The translations under genes were made by a program, and so were the position numbers. Positions 19,922-29,523 of a stretch of DNA of 64,000 bases are shown here, in pieces. The notes beneath the pieces were generated by a model. The model did no database searches, was not told the origin of the DNA, and worked only from the letters and a program-made list of their open reading frames with translations. Origin of the DNA: Sphingomonadales bacterium (GTDB lineage Bacteria; Pseudomonadota; Alphaproteobacteria; Sphingomonadales; Sphingomonadaceae); contig JAIXYT010000007.1 in assembly GCA_027490095.1 (NCBI GenBank), positions 1-64,000 of the forward strand, given 5' to 3'. The stretch's first letter is position 1. Each line of letters starts with the position of its first letter.

Positions 19922-19948
19922 TAAAGCCGATGCGCACCGGGCCGTAGC
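19922..19948 (+). promoter_or_regulatory. Putative sigma28 promoter for motAB
   Basis: TAAA-N15-GCCGTAGC, about 47 nt upstream of motA. Confidence 0.5.
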
Positions 19949-19994
19949 GGGCGGGTCACCAAACCCGATCTCGAGCGACAGGGAGCAGCAGCGC

Positions 19995-20858
19995 ATGATG
20001 GCCATTGTCGGACTCGTCGTGCTTCTGGTGATGGTGTTCGGCGGCTTTGCCATTTCGGGGGGCTCGCTGACCCCGGTGCTGAAGGCGTTGCCGTTCGAGA
20101 TGCTGATCATCGGCGGTGCGGCGATCGGGGCGCTGATCGTGTCGAACGACATGGCCACGCTGAAGCAGCTGGGCGGGGGCTTCGGTCGGTTGCTGAAGGG
20201 CCCGCGGTTCGGCAAGGTCGAATATCTGGGCGCCATCTTCCTGACCGTGAAGCTGATGCGCCTGCTGAAGACCGACGGTGCGGTCGCTGTGGAGCCGCAT
20301 GTGGAGAACCCCGAGTCCTCGGCCCTGTGGGCCGAGCACCCGAAGCTGAAGGCGGATCATTTCTTCGTCCACCTTGTGTGCGACACGCTGCGCCTCCTGG
20401 TGGTGAGCACCGGCACGGTCAGTTCGGTTGCGATCGAGGATGTGCTGGACACTGCAATCGAGACCCATCACCACGACGCCATGCGACCGGCGGAACAGCT
20501 GCAGTCGCTGGCCGATGCCCTGCCCGCGCTGGGTATCGTTGCAGCCGTGCTCGGGGTGGTGAAGACCATGGGGTCGATCGACCAGCCCCCGTCCGTGCTG
20601 GGGGGCATGATCGGTTCGGCGCTGGTCGGTACCTTCCTGGGCGTGCTGCTGGCCTATGGCATGGTCGGGCCGATGGCGACGCGACTGAAGGCGATCATCG
20701 AGGCGGATGCGGAGATCTACCAGGTCGTGCGCCGCGTGATACTGGCATCACTGCGCAACCAGCCCCAGCCCATCGTGCTCGAAACCGCCCGCACGGCCAT
20801 CCGCCCAGCCAACCAGCCAGCCTTCAGCGAGGTGTTCGAAGGCCTTAGGGGCAAGTGA
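19995..20858 (+). CDS. motA: Flagellar motor stator protein MotA
   Basis: ALGIVAAVLGVVKTMGSIDQPPSVLGGMIGSALVGTFLGVLLAYGMVGPMA. Confidence 0.95.
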   Translation: MMAIVGLVVLLVMVFGGFAISGGSLTPVLKALPFEMLIIGGAAIGALIVSNDMATLKQLGGGFGRLLKGPRFGKVEYLGAIFLTVKLMRLLKTDGAVAVEPHVENPESSALWAEHPKLKADHFFVHLVCDTLRLLVVSTGTVSSVAIEDVLDTAIETHHHDAMRPAEQLQSLADALPALGIVAAVLGVVKTMGSIDQPPSVLGGMIGSALVGTFLGVLLAYGMVGPMATRLKAIIEADAEIYQVVRRVILASLRNQPQPIVLETARTAIRPANQPAFSEVFEGLRGK

Positions 20859-20859
20859 C

Positions 20860-21702
20860 ATGACCCAGATGGGCCCCCTTCCCGAACCCGAAGTCCTGAT
20901 CAAGAAGATCAGGGACAAGGGCCATGGCGGCCACCATGGCGGCGCCTGGAAGGTGGCCTATGCCGACTTCGTGACGGCCATGATGGCCTTCTTCCTGCTG
21001 ATGTGGCTGCTGGGCGCCACCGACGAGGACAAGCGCAAGGGCCTCGCCGACTATTTCGCGCCAACCTTGATGGAGCACTCCACCTCGGGCGGATCGAACG
21101 GGCTGCTGCAGGGCCGATCCATCGAGGAGCCGGACGGGGTGGCGGCCTTTGCAAAGCGTTCCGGCATGGTGGCGAGCGCGCCCTTCCAGCAGGCGAATGG
21201 CGCGCGCTCCCCTGCCCTTTCCGACGATGGCCAGCTGCGCAAGGTGGAATCCGAGCTGCGCCGGCGCATGGAGAAGGACCCGGGCCTGAAGGACCTGATC
21301 GGCCAGGTTCGCCTCTCGCGCACGCCGGAAGGAATCCGGATCGAGCTGATCGACAAGGCGGACTATTCGATGTTCACCAGCGGCACCAACGCCATGGACC
21401 CCCGTGCGCGCCGCCTGATCGATCTCGTCGCACAGACCATCGACGGCCTGCCCCACCGGATTGCGATCCGCGGCCACACGGATTCGCAGCCCTTCACCGC
21501 CCCGGGCCGGCTTGCGACCGAGAACAACTGGACCCTGTCGGCCGCCCGGGCCGAGGCCACGCGGGTCGCGCTGTCGCAATCCGGCATTCCCGACGAGCGC
21601 TTTTCCCGGCTGGAAGGTGTCGCCGACACCGAACCGATGATCCCGGAGAATCCGCTGGACCCGCGCAACCGACGGCTGAGCATCACCCTGCTGCGCGGTT
21701 GA
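20860..21702 (+). CDS. motB: Flagellar motor stator protein MotB
   Basis: GGAWKVAYADFVTAMMAFFLLMWLL plug/TM; OmpA-like IRGHTDSQPF...NWTLSAARAEATR. Confidence 0.95.
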   Translation: MTQMGPLPEPEVLIKKIRDKGHGGHHGGAWKVAYADFVTAMMAFFLLMWLLGATDEDKRKGLADYFAPTLMEHSTSGGSNGLLQGRSIEEPDGVAAFAKRSGMVASAPFQQANGARSPALSDDGQLRKVESELRRRMEKDPGLKDLIGQVRLSRTPEGIRIELIDKADYSMFTSGTNAMDPRARRLIDLVAQTIDGLPHRIAIRGHTDSQPFTAPGRLATENNWTLSAARAEATRVALSQSGIPDERFSRLEGVADTEPMIPENPLDPRNRRLSITLLRG

Positions 21703-21751
21703 TGCGCGGCCCCTGTTGCGGGGAGGCGCCGGGCCCCATATCGGATGCGCC

Positions 21752-23689
21752 ATGGCCCGCCCTCCCGCCAACCAGCTGCCCGGAAGTCCCGACCGCTTTG
21801 CCGAAGAGGCCGCCACCTACGCCGTCACGGGTAGCCGGCCCGACATCGAGACCGGCGTTGCCGCCATCCGCAACACGCTGAAGACCCTTCCCCCCGAACC
21901 GGGCGTCTATCGCATGCTCGATGCGAACGAGCAGGTGCTCTATGTGGGCAAGGCCCGGTCGCTGAAGAACCGGGTGGCGAACTACACCCAGGTGATGCGC
22001 CTGCCGCGCCGCCTGCAGCGCATGGTGGCGCAGACGCGCAGCATGACGATCGTCGTCACCCGGTCCGAGGCGGAGGCACTGCTGCTGGAAGCCCAGCTGA
22101 TCAAGCGGTTCCGCCCGGCCTACAATGTGCTGCTTCGCGACGACAAGAGCTTCCCCTTCATTGCGCTGGACGAGAGCACGGGGTTTCCGCGCCTGTCCAA
22201 GCATCGCGGCGCGCGGCGGCCGCAGACCCAGTATTTCGGTCCCTTCGCGTCGGCCGGATCGGTCAACACCACCTTGAATGCGCTGCAGAAGGTGTTCCTG
22301 CTGCGATCCTGTTCCGACAGCTACATGGCCAACCGCACGAGGCCCTGCCTGTTGCACCAGATCCGCCGCTGCTCGGCGCCCTGCACCGGGCGGATCGACG
22401 TGCCGGGCTATGCCGAGTTGGTGGAGGATGCGCGCGGCTTCCTGCTGGGCCGCAGCCAGCAGGTGCAGAAGAAGCTGGGCGAGCGCATGGGCGAGGCGGC
22501 AGCCGCACAGGATTATGAGCTGGCCGCTGTTCTGCGTGACCGGCTGAAAGCGCTGACGGCCATCCAGGGCAGCCAGGCGATCAACGCGGAAACCGACAGC
22601 ATCGACGCCGACGTGATTGCGATCGCCACGCGCGACGGCATCGCCTGTGTGCAGATCTTCTTCATTCGCGGCGGACAGAACTGGGGCCATCGCGCAGTGT
22701 TTCCGACACATGTGGGCGACGTGCCCGAAGACGAGATCCTTTCGGCCTTCCTCGGCCAATTCTATGCCGATCTCGCGCCGGCGCGCTCGATCCTGCTCGA
22801 CCGCGAGATCGCCGAGCCCGAACTGGTGGCCGAGGCGCTCGCCGAATCCGCCGGCCACAGGGTGGAGATCCGCGTGCCCCAGCGCGGCCACCTGAAGCGG
22901 CTGGTGGAGCAGGCCGAGCGCAATGCCCGCGACGCGATCGACCGGAGGCTTGCGGAATCGACCACCCAGCGCCGCAACCTGGAGGCGCTCGCCGATTTCC
23001 TCGGCCTATCCGAGGCGCCCGAGCGGATCGAAATCTACGACAACAGCCACATCCAGGGCACCAATGCGCTTGGTGCAATGGTGGTTGCCACGCCCGAGGG
23101 CTTTGCAAAGTCGCAGTATCGCAAGTTCAACATGAAGGCCGCCGACCTCGTGCCGGGGGATGATTTCGCGATGATGCGGGCGATGCTGACCCGCCGCTTT
23201 GTGCGGCTGCAAGCCGAGGCGCCCGATGGGGGTGAGGACTGGCCCGACCTTCTGCTGATCGATGGCGGCAAGGGGCAGGTGTCAGCGGTCGCCGCGGCCC
23301 TGTCCGAGCTCCAGGTGGAGGGAGTTCCGTTTGTGGGGGTCGCCAAGGGCCCGGATCGCAACGCCGGCCGCGAAGTCTTTCATTTTCCGGACGGCAGCGA
23401 ACAGACGTTGCCGCCCAACGATCCGCTGATGTTCTTCCTGCAGCGCCTGCGCGACGAGGCGCACCGCTTCGCGATCGGGGCGCACCGCGCCAAGCGCAGC
23501 AAGGCGCTGACGGTTTCGACGCTGGATGAGGTCCCGGGCATCGGCCCGGCCCGCAAGAAAGCGCTGCTGATGCATTTCGGAACGGCCCGCGCGGTCAAGG
23601 GCGCAGCGCTGGAAGACCTGCTGAAGGCACCCGGAATCAACCAGGCGACTGCTGAAGCTGTCTATCAGCATTTTCATCCAAACCGTTAG
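21752..23689 (+). CDS. uvrC: Excinuclease ABC subunit C (UvrC)
   Basis: GIY-YIG region PGVYRMLDANEQVLYVGKARSLKNRVANY; EIYDNSHIQGTNALGAMVV; C-terminal HhH; start set at MARPPAN. Confidence 0.96.
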   Translation: MARPPANQLPGSPDRFAEEAATYAVTGSRPDIETGVAAIRNTLKTLPPEPGVYRMLDANEQVLYVGKARSLKNRVANYTQVMRLPRRLQRMVAQTRSMTIVVTRSEAEALLLEAQLIKRFRPAYNVLLRDDKSFPFIALDESTGFPRLSKHRGARRPQTQYFGPFASAGSVNTTLNALQKVFLLRSCSDSYMANRTRPCLLHQIRRCSAPCTGRIDVPGYAELVEDARGFLLGRSQQVQKKLGERMGEAAAAQDYELAAVLRDRLKALTAIQGSQAINAETDSIDADVIAIATRDGIACVQIFFIRGGQNWGHRAVFPTHVGDVPEDEILSAFLGQFYADLAPARSILLDREIAEPELVAEALAESAGHRVEIRVPQRGHLKRLVEQAERNARDAIDRRLAESTTQRRNLEALADFLGLSEAPERIEIYDNSHIQGTNALGAMVVATPEGFAKSQYRKFNMKAADLVPGDDFAMMRAMLTRRFVRLQAEAPDGGEDWPDLLLIDGGKGQVSAVAAALSELQVEGVPFVGVAKGPDRNAGREVFHFPDGSEQTLPPNDPLMFFLQRLRDEAHRFAIGAHRAKRSKALTVSTLDEVPGIGPARKKALLMHFGTARAVKGAALEDLLKAPGINQATAEAVYQHFHPNR

Positions 23690-23833
23690 TTTACCTGTAA
23701 CAACATGGTTAACCATTGACACGGTGGTTGCCACAGCTTCCGTCGTTTCCCTCCAATACCCCCCGGTTTCCTCCTGCTACTGCGCACTTCGGCGGGAACG
23801 GCCGCGCCAGGGTCGGCCTGAGGGAGACAGAGG

Positions 23834-24103
23834 ATGAGCAATCGTTTCGTTGTGGATCTTGGCGACATGAAACTGGACGACGCTGCGAAGCGCCGTATCA
23901 GCAACGCCCTGCAAACGGCTGCACTTGGAGAGATTGCCCGGCTCGATGCCGCGATGGCCGAGCCCTTCGCCGTGTTCGATCCGGTGCGGATCCGCAACCC
24001 GGAGTGGTACGGCATCTGGATCAAGACGCTGCGCGATCGGGCACAGCTTCCCCAGTTCGATGTGGACATGAAGCAGATTCAAGAATTCACTGCCGGACGT
24101 TGA
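23834..24103 (+). CDS. Conserved-looking hypothetical protein, 89 aa
   Basis: Complete ORF MSNRFVVDLGDMKLDDAAKRRISNALQ...; preceded by AGGGAGACAGAGG; coupled to next ORF. Confidence 0.75.
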   Translation: MSNRFVVDLGDMKLDDAAKRRISNALQTAALGEIARLDAAMAEPFAVFDPVRIRNPEWYGIWIKTLRDRAQLPQFDVDMKQIQEFTAGR

Positions 24104-24107
24104 GGAA

Positions 24108-24509
24108 ATGGATGAGCCGGTAACGCAACTGGCCTGTCCGAGTGCGCGCGCCGAGCCGGGAAATCTGCTCTACGGGCATGTGTCCGAAGGACAGGTCCAT
24201 CGGCTCGGCACGCCCATTGCGGTCACGCCGGAATTCGTGGACGCCGTGTCAGGCAACGGCCCGCCGGAGCAGCGATTCCGCTTTGCCGGCACCTGCCAGG
24301 AGGGGCGCTGCGCCCAGTGGACCGGAACGGGTTGCGGCGTGATCGAACGGGTGCTGGCAGACCTGCAGCCGGCAGCCGGTGCGGGCCCCCTGCCCCGATG
24401 CTTTCTGCGCTCGACCTGTCGCTGGTTCGCGCAGGCAGGTGGCACGGCCTGCAGCGCCTGCAGCCATGTCGTCACTGATGCCCGAAAGTCGGTGGGGGCT
24501 CAGGCCTGA
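24108..24509 (+). CDS. Cysteine-rich hypothetical protein, possible metal/Fe-S binding (133 aa)
   Basis: C-x4-C-x7-C ... C-x5-C-x10-C-x2-C pattern; start 4 nt after upstream stop with TGAGGAA overlapping it. Confidence 0.72.
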   Translation: MDEPVTQLACPSARAEPGNLLYGHVSEGQVHRLGTPIAVTPEFVDAVSGNGPPEQRFRFAGTCQEGRCAQWTGTGCGVIERVLADLQPAAGAGPLPRCFLRSTCRWFAQAGGTACSACSHVVTDARKSVGAQA

Positions 24510-25393
24510 CGAAAGGGCTGCACTGCGATCCGCAGGGCCGTTGCCAGCACGGCTTCGTCCTCGGGGCGAATGCCATCGGCGGTGGGCACCTCGAGGAAGG
24601 CGGCGACCACCAGCGGCGCCCGGTGCGGAGGCCACAGCACCGCGATGTCGTTGATCCGGGTCGGCCTGCCCGGGCCGTGGCCCGTGCCCGTCTTGTCGCC
24701 GACCCGCCAGCCAGCCGGCGCCCCGGCCCTCAGGCGGCGCAGGCCTGTCTGCGTGTCCTCCATCCACTGCGCCAGGTCTGCCCGGGATTCGGGCGTCAGC
24801 ACGTCGCCCACCACCAGCGCGGCCGTGGTTCTCGCCACGGCTTCGGGCGTGCTCGTGTCCCGCGGGTCGCTTCCGGTCACCAGGTTCATGTCGGGCTCGT
24901 AGCGATCGATCCGCGTCACCTGGTCACCGATCAGGCGCAGCCGCCGGGTGACGCCCTCAGGCGCACCCAGCTTGCGCATCAGCAGGTTTGCTGCAGCATT
25001 GTCGCTGGTCTTCTGCGTGCCCTCGGCCAGATCCCGCACGGTCAGCGACTTGCCGGCAAAAGGCCCCGCCACCGGCGATGGCGGCACAAGATCCGCCTCA
25101 AGGATCGGCACCCGGTCGCCGAGCCCAAGTTCGCCTTGGTCTGCTGCCTGCAGGACCAGCCCAGCCAGGAACAGCTTGAAGGTGGAGCAGAGCCCGAAGC
25201 GCTCGGATTGGCGATGCCCGCTGATGCGGCCTGTGGCGGTGTCGAGCAGCGCAAGGCCAAGACGATCGGCCGACGCCGCTTCCAGCCCGGCGAGCGAGGT
25301 GGGCGCAACCGGCGCAGCGCCCCCGACGACCAGGCCGCCCAGTCCTGCCAGGACGCCCCGGCGCGCAAGTGGCCAATCGTGCCGATGCCCCAT
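24500..25393 (-). CDS. Class A beta-lactamase
   Basis: CSTFK (S70xxK), SDN, EPDMN (E166xxxN), KTG; twin-arginine-like leader [17 protein letters not shown]. Confidence 0.93.
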   Translation of the reverse strand: MGHRHDWPLARRGVLAGLGGLVVGGAAPVAPTSLAGLEAASADRLGLALLDTATGRISGHRQSERFGLCSTFKLFLAGLVLQAADQGELGLGDRVPILEADLVPPSPVAGPFAGKSLTVRDLAEGTQKTSDNAAANLLMRKLGAPEGVTRRLRLIGDQVTRIDRYEPDMNLVTGSDPRDTSTPEAVARTTAALVVGDVLTPESRADLAQWMEDTQTGLRRLRAGAPAGWRVGDKTGTGHGPGRPTRINDIAVLWPPHRAPLVVAAFLEVPTADGIRPEDEAVLATALRIAVQPFRQA

Positions 25394-25472
25394 TCATTCC
25401 TCTCCCGGCCTGAAGCTGTTGCGGCCCGTCCCGGCTTCGGTAAAGCAGTGGCAACGGACTGAAAGGGACCCG

Positions 25473-26159
25473 ATGATCGAGCTTTACACGGCAGCGACGC
25501 CCAATGGCTACAAGGTGTCGGTTGCGCTGGAGGAAATGGCGCTGCCCTACACGGTGCACGCGGTGAACCTGATGTCGGGCGAGCAGAAGTCCCCCGCTTT
25601 CCTTGCTCTCAACCCGAACGGCCGGATCCCGGCGATCGTGGACGACGGCTTTGCAGTCTTCGAGTCGGGCGCGATCCTCATCTATCTTGCGGAAAAGACA
25701 GGTCTTCTGATGCCGGCCGACGTCAAGGGCCGCAGCCAGGTGATCCAGTGGCTGATGTTCCAGATGGGCGGGATCGGCCCGATGATGGGGCAAGCCAATG
25801 TCTTCTACCGCTATTTCCCGGAACGCATCCAGCCCGCGATCGACCGCTACCATGGCGAGGTGAAGCGGCTGTTCGGCGTGCTGGACCGGCATCTTGCCGA
25901 CCATGAATGGCTGGCCGGCGACTATTCCATCGCCGACATCGCCAACTGGTGCTGGACCCGAACGGCCCGCTGGTCGGGTGTCGACCCGGAGCCGTTCGAG
26001 AACATGGCCCGCTGGCACCGCGCGATCGCCGAACGGCCCGCCGCCATGCGCGGAATCGCCGTTCCCCAGGCCGCCGAGCTTCCGGCGAAGGACGAGGATG
26101 CGGCAAAGAAATTTTCCGAACAGGCACGCACCATGGTCGAAATGGGGCGCAAGGAATGA
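25473..26159 (+). CDS. Glutathione S-transferase family protein (YghU-like)
   Basis: [54 protein letters not shown]. Confidence 0.92.
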   Translation: MIELYTAATPNGYKVSVALEEMALPYTVHAVNLMSGEQKSPAFLALNPNGRIPAIVDDGFAVFESGAILIYLAEKTGLLMPADVKGRSQVIQWLMFQMGGIGPMMGQANVFYRYFPERIQPAIDRYHGEVKRLFGVLDRHLADHEWLAGDYSIADIANWCWTRTARWSGVDPEPFENMARWHRAIAERPAAMRGIAVPQAAELPAKDEDAAKKFSEQARTMVEMGRKE

Positions 26160-26211
26160 GGGCGGGACGGCGTTCGCACGCCTGTCACACGAAGCTGTCA
26201 GGCGGCTGTGC

Positions 26212-27270
26212 ATGCCCCGGTTTGGAAACATTGCCGCTGCCCTTGCACTCGCCCTGCTGACAGGCACGGGCGCAATGGCGCAATCCGCCCCGATCCTGAT
26301 CGCCCATCGTGGCGCATCGGCCGACCGGCCCGAGCACACGCTGATGGCCTACAAGCTGGCGATCGACCAGGGCGCCGACTTCATCGAGCCGGATCTGGTG
26401 GCGACCAAGGATGGCCATCTGGTTGCCCGGCACGAGAACGAAATCTCGAGCACCACGAACGTGGCTGACAAGTCCGAATTCGCGTCGCGCCGGACGAAGA
26501 AGACCATCGACGGCGTCGCGATGGAGGGCTGGTTTACCGAGGATTTCACGCTCGCCGAGTTGAAGACGCTGCGCGCCCGCGAGAGGTTGCCGCAACTGCG
26601 GAGCGCGAACACCGCCTTCGACGGGCAGGAAACGGTGCCGACGTTCGAGGAGATACTGGCGCTGGTGAAGGCGGAGGAAGCCCGGACCGGGCGGCGCATT
26701 GGCGTCTACCCCGAAACCAAGCACCCCAGCCATTTCCGCGCGCTCGGCCTGCCCCTGGAGGAGCCGCTTCTCGCAGCGCTCGGCAGGGCCGGGTATCGCA
26801 ACAGGGCCGATCCCGTCTTCATCCAGAGCTTCGAGGCCGGAAACCTGGAGGCGCTGCGCCCGCGCACAGACCTGCGGCTCATCCAGCTGATGGCGGCCGA
26901 GGGCGGTCCGCCCGACCGGCCGGGCACCAGCTACGGCAAGATGCGCTCGCCCGCCGGCCTGAAGGCGCTGGCCGCCCATGTCGACGGCATCGGCGTGGAA
27001 AAGCCGCTGGTGATCCCGCGCGATGCCAATGGCCGCCTTGGGGCGCCCACAAGCCTTGTCGCCGATGCGCATGCAGCCGGGCTGAAGGTGCATGTGTGGA
27101 CCTTCCGGCCCGAGAATTACTTCCTGCCGGCCGAGCTGCGCAGCAGCGAAAGCCCGATCGCGCGCGGCAAGGCCGTGGCAGAGATCCGCGCCTTTCTTGA
27201 CGCCGGGATCGACGGGCTGTTCAGTGATTCGGTGCCCGACGCTGTGGCAGCGCGCCGGCCAGGGCCCTGA
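26212..27270 (+). CDS. Glycerophosphodiester phosphodiesterase (exported)
   Basis: Signal peptide; ILIAHRGASADRPEHTLMAYKLAIDQGADFIEPDLVATKDGHLVARHE. Confidence 0.94.
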   Translation: MPRFGNIAAALALALLTGTGAMAQSAPILIAHRGASADRPEHTLMAYKLAIDQGADFIEPDLVATKDGHLVARHENEISSTTNVADKSEFASRRTKKTIDGVAMEGWFTEDFTLAELKTLRARERLPQLRSANTAFDGQETVPTFEEILALVKAEEARTGRRIGVYPETKHPSHFRALGLPLEEPLLAALGRAGYRNRADPVFIQSFEAGNLEALRPRTDLRLIQLMAAEGGPPDRPGTSYGKMRSPAGLKALAAHVDGIGVEKPLVIPRDANGRLGAPTSLVADAHAAGLKVHVWTFRPENYFLPAELRSSESPIARGKAVAEIRAFLDAGIDGLFSDSVPDAVAARRPGP

Positions 27271-27273
27271 CGC

Positions 27274-27666
27274 TCAGCCGGCGGCCTCGCCGGCCTCGCG
27301 CAGGATGAGGATGTTCATGCGGGCCGCTGCGATCAGCCGCGCCCGATCGGTCTGCCAGGCTTCCACACGCACATTGGCGACCCGCCGGCCCATACGCTGG
27401 ATGAAGGCCTGGGCGGATGTGTCCTCCATCGCGCCCTCGCGCAGATAGTCGACCGTCACGTTGATCGGCTTCAGGGTCGCCGCCTCCCCGGCCAGCGCGT
27501 CGCGCACGGCAAGATTGGCGGCGATCTCCATCAGACCGGCAACCGAGCCGCCGTGCAGCCGCCCGGGCGAGCCGATCAGGAGCGCCTGGAAGGGCATCAC
27601 CATCGCGTCGCCCTGACGCCTGAGGCCGAGCATTGCGGCATAGGGTGGAAGCGGGTTTGCCGTCAT
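27274..27666 (-). CDS. PaaI-family thioesterase (hotdog fold)
   Basis: RLHGGSVAGLMEIAANLAV; KPINVTVDYLREG; start revised to ATG at 27666. Confidence 0.85.
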   Translation of the reverse strand: MTANPLPPYAAMLGLRRQGDAMVMPFQALLIGSPGRLHGGSVAGLMEIAANLAVRDALAGEAATLKPINVTVDYLREGAMEDTSAQAFIQRMGRRVANVRVEAWQTDRARLIAAARMNILILREAGEAAG

Positions 27667-28112
27667 GCGGCGCCCGTGAACATGAAGGTGCCGGCCACAT
27701 GCGCGATCGGATGATCCGGATCGCCGTCGTGCGCGATGCCGCGGGTGAAGGCCACGCGCCGTGTCATCTTGTAGCATTCGGCCCGGCCGACCACCGTCTT
27801 GCCCGGCTCGGCGGGCCGCAGATAGTCGCATCGCAGGTCCAGCGTGGCGTGCGGCTCCATCTTGCCCCGCGCCACCAGCACCGAGAAGCCGGCCGCGGAA
27901 TCCATCAGGCTGAAGATGGTGCCCGAGGCGATGACCCCCGTTTCGGGATAGGCCACCAGCTGGGGCGCATAGGGCATCTGCAGCTCGACCCAGCGGTCGC
28001 CCATCGCGCGGAAGCCGATTCCCAACGCCTGCAGATGCGGAACGGCCGACATGAAGCGGTCGACATAGCGCCGCAGCCGCTCATCCTCGGAAAGCGCCGG
28101 CTTGTCGGTCAT
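27663..28112 (-). CDS. PaaI-family thioesterase (hotdog fold)
   Basis: IASGTIFSLMDSAAGFSV; ATLDLRCDYLRPAEPGKTVVGRAE. Confidence 0.86.
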   Translation of the reverse strand: MTDKPALSEDERLRRYVDRFMSAVPHLQALGIGFRAMGDRWVELQMPYAPQLVAYPETGVIASGTIFSLMDSAAGFSVLVARGKMEPHATLDLRCDYLRPAEPGKTVVGRAECYKMTRRVAFTRGIAHDGDPDHPIAHVAGTFMFTGAA

Positions 28113-28519
28113 GCGGCAAGCCGGCTTGCAGCCTCGCGGACGCGGGCGATCATGTTGGGGACGCCCTGCGTGCGGTTGGCCGAGAGATGGCGTTTCAGCC
28201 CCAGCGCCTCCAGCTCCCCCTCGATCGGGGTCGCCAGGATCTCGGCGGCCGTCTTGCCGTCGACGAGGCTGACGATCAGCGCGACAACCCCGCGCGTGAT
28301 GTCGGCATTGCTGTCAGCCTGGAAGCGCAGCCGGTCGCCATCGGCCAGGGGATAGACCCACACATCGGCCGAACAGCCCGGAACCTTTGTGGCAGCGGTC
28401 TTCAGCGCGGGGTCCATCGGCGCAAGCCCGCGCCCGAAGTCAATCAGGGCACGGTACCGGTCGTCAGCGTCCAGCGCGGCGTCCCACTCGTCGACGAAGT
28501 CCTGAAAGGCGAAAGGCAT
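28109..28519 (-). CDS. sufE: SufE-family cysteine desulfuration protein
   Basis: KVPGCSADVWVYPLADGDRLRFQADSNADITRGVVALIVSLVDGKT (catalytic Cys motif). Confidence 0.92.
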   Translation of the reverse strand: MPFAFQDFVDEWDAALDADDRYRALIDFGRGLAPMDPALKTAATKVPGCSADVWVYPLADGDRLRFQADSNADITRGVVALIVSLVDGKTAAEILATPIEGELEALGLKRHLSANRTQGVPNMIARVREAASRLAA

Positions 28520-28575
28520 GGCACCCGGATAGGCGGGGGTGCCATGCCCTTCAAGAGCCATCCGGCCGATGGGCG

Positions 28576-28899
28576 TTATGGCCGCGGCTGGTCGCGCCGG
28601 GTGTCCCGCGGCGGGATCGCCCGCAGCTTCTCGATCTCGTCGGCCAGCTGGCGGCCGGGATCGGTTGCCAGCTTTTCCAGCGTGATCACCCGGTCCTTCA
28701 AGCCGGCGATCTCCTTGCGCAGCTGGGGCACGTCGTCGAGCTGCCCCATGCGGACGTCGAGGTTCTCCATCCGCACATAGGGGTTGTCGGCCGAATAACG
28801 CTCCCAGCGGCGGGTTTCCTTGTTCCAACGCCCGCCGGCCGCAACCCGCCCGATCACCACGATTGCGACGATCAGGACGACGGCTTCCCAGAAATCCAT
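28576..28899 (-). CDS. Psp-operon-associated small membrane/coiled-coil protein (X3)
   Basis: 107 aa, N-terminal TM, C-terminal LKDRVITLEKLATDPGRQLADEIEKLRA motif shared with neighbours. Confidence 0.78.
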   Translation of the reverse strand: MDFWEAVVLIVAIVVIGRVAAGGRWNKETRRWERYSADNPYVRMENLDVRMGQLDDVPQLRKEIAGLKDRVITLEKLATDPGRQLADEIEKLRAIPPRDTRRDQPRP

Positions 28900-28938
28900 G
28901 GTCTCATGCTCCCCCGGTTGCCCCGGTCACTCAGGCGC

Positions 28939-29238
28939 TCAGTGGCGCAGATTGTCGATTTCGCGGCTGAGGCGTCGGCCATCGTCGGTGGCGATCCGCT
29001 CCAGCACCTGCACCCGATCCTTCAGCGCGCCGAGCTCGGCCTGCAGCTGCGCATTCTCGGACGTGACCAGCTTCAGCCGCTCCAGCGCCTCGTTGTTCTG
29101 CACCGGCTTCAGCGCCTGGCCCCAGCTGCCTTCCAGCGGATAGCCGTGCTTCACCCGCAGCCAGGTGGTGAACACCCATCCGGCGATTGCGGCCATTCCC
29201 AGCACCACGAAGGCGGGATGTGTCATCAGGTCCAGCAT
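28939..29238 (-). CDS. Psp-operon-associated small membrane/coiled-coil protein (X2)
   Basis: 99 aa, N-terminal TM, C-terminal LKDRVQVLERIATDDGRRLSREIDNLRH. Confidence 0.78.
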   Translation of the reverse strand: MLDLMTHPAFVVLGMAAIAGWVFTTWLRVKHGYPLEGSWGQALKPVQNNEALERLKLVTSENAQLQAELGALKDRVQVLERIATDDGRRLSREIDNLRH

Positions 29239-29241
29239 GTC

Positions 29242-29487
29242 TCAGTTCCCCAGTCTGTCGATTTCGTCGGCGAGGCCGATGCGCTTGTCCGTCACGATGC
29301 GCTCCAGCACCACGATCCGCGCCTCCAGCTTCTCGATCCGGGCCTGTGCGGCCCTGTCCATGTCCATCGCCCCTCGGGCCATCAGGTCCAGTTTCTTGTC
29401 CTGGATCTTGCGCCAGTTGGTCATCACGATGGCCACGATCGGGATCATCAGCGCGAAAATCGGAATCAGTACGCCAAGGCTGTTCAT
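29242..29487 (-). CDS. Psp-operon-associated small membrane/coiled-coil protein (X1)
   Basis: 81 aa, N-terminal TM, C-terminal LEARIVVLERIVTDKRIGLADEIDRLGN. Confidence 0.78.
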   Translation of the reverse strand: MNSLGVLIPIFALMIPIVAIVMTNWRKIQDKKLDLMARGAMDMDRAAQARIEKLEARIVVLERIVTDKRIGLADEIDRLGN

Positions 29488-29523
29488 CCAAATGCCCCTC
29501 TCTCGCCCAGTCCGTTGCCCAGG

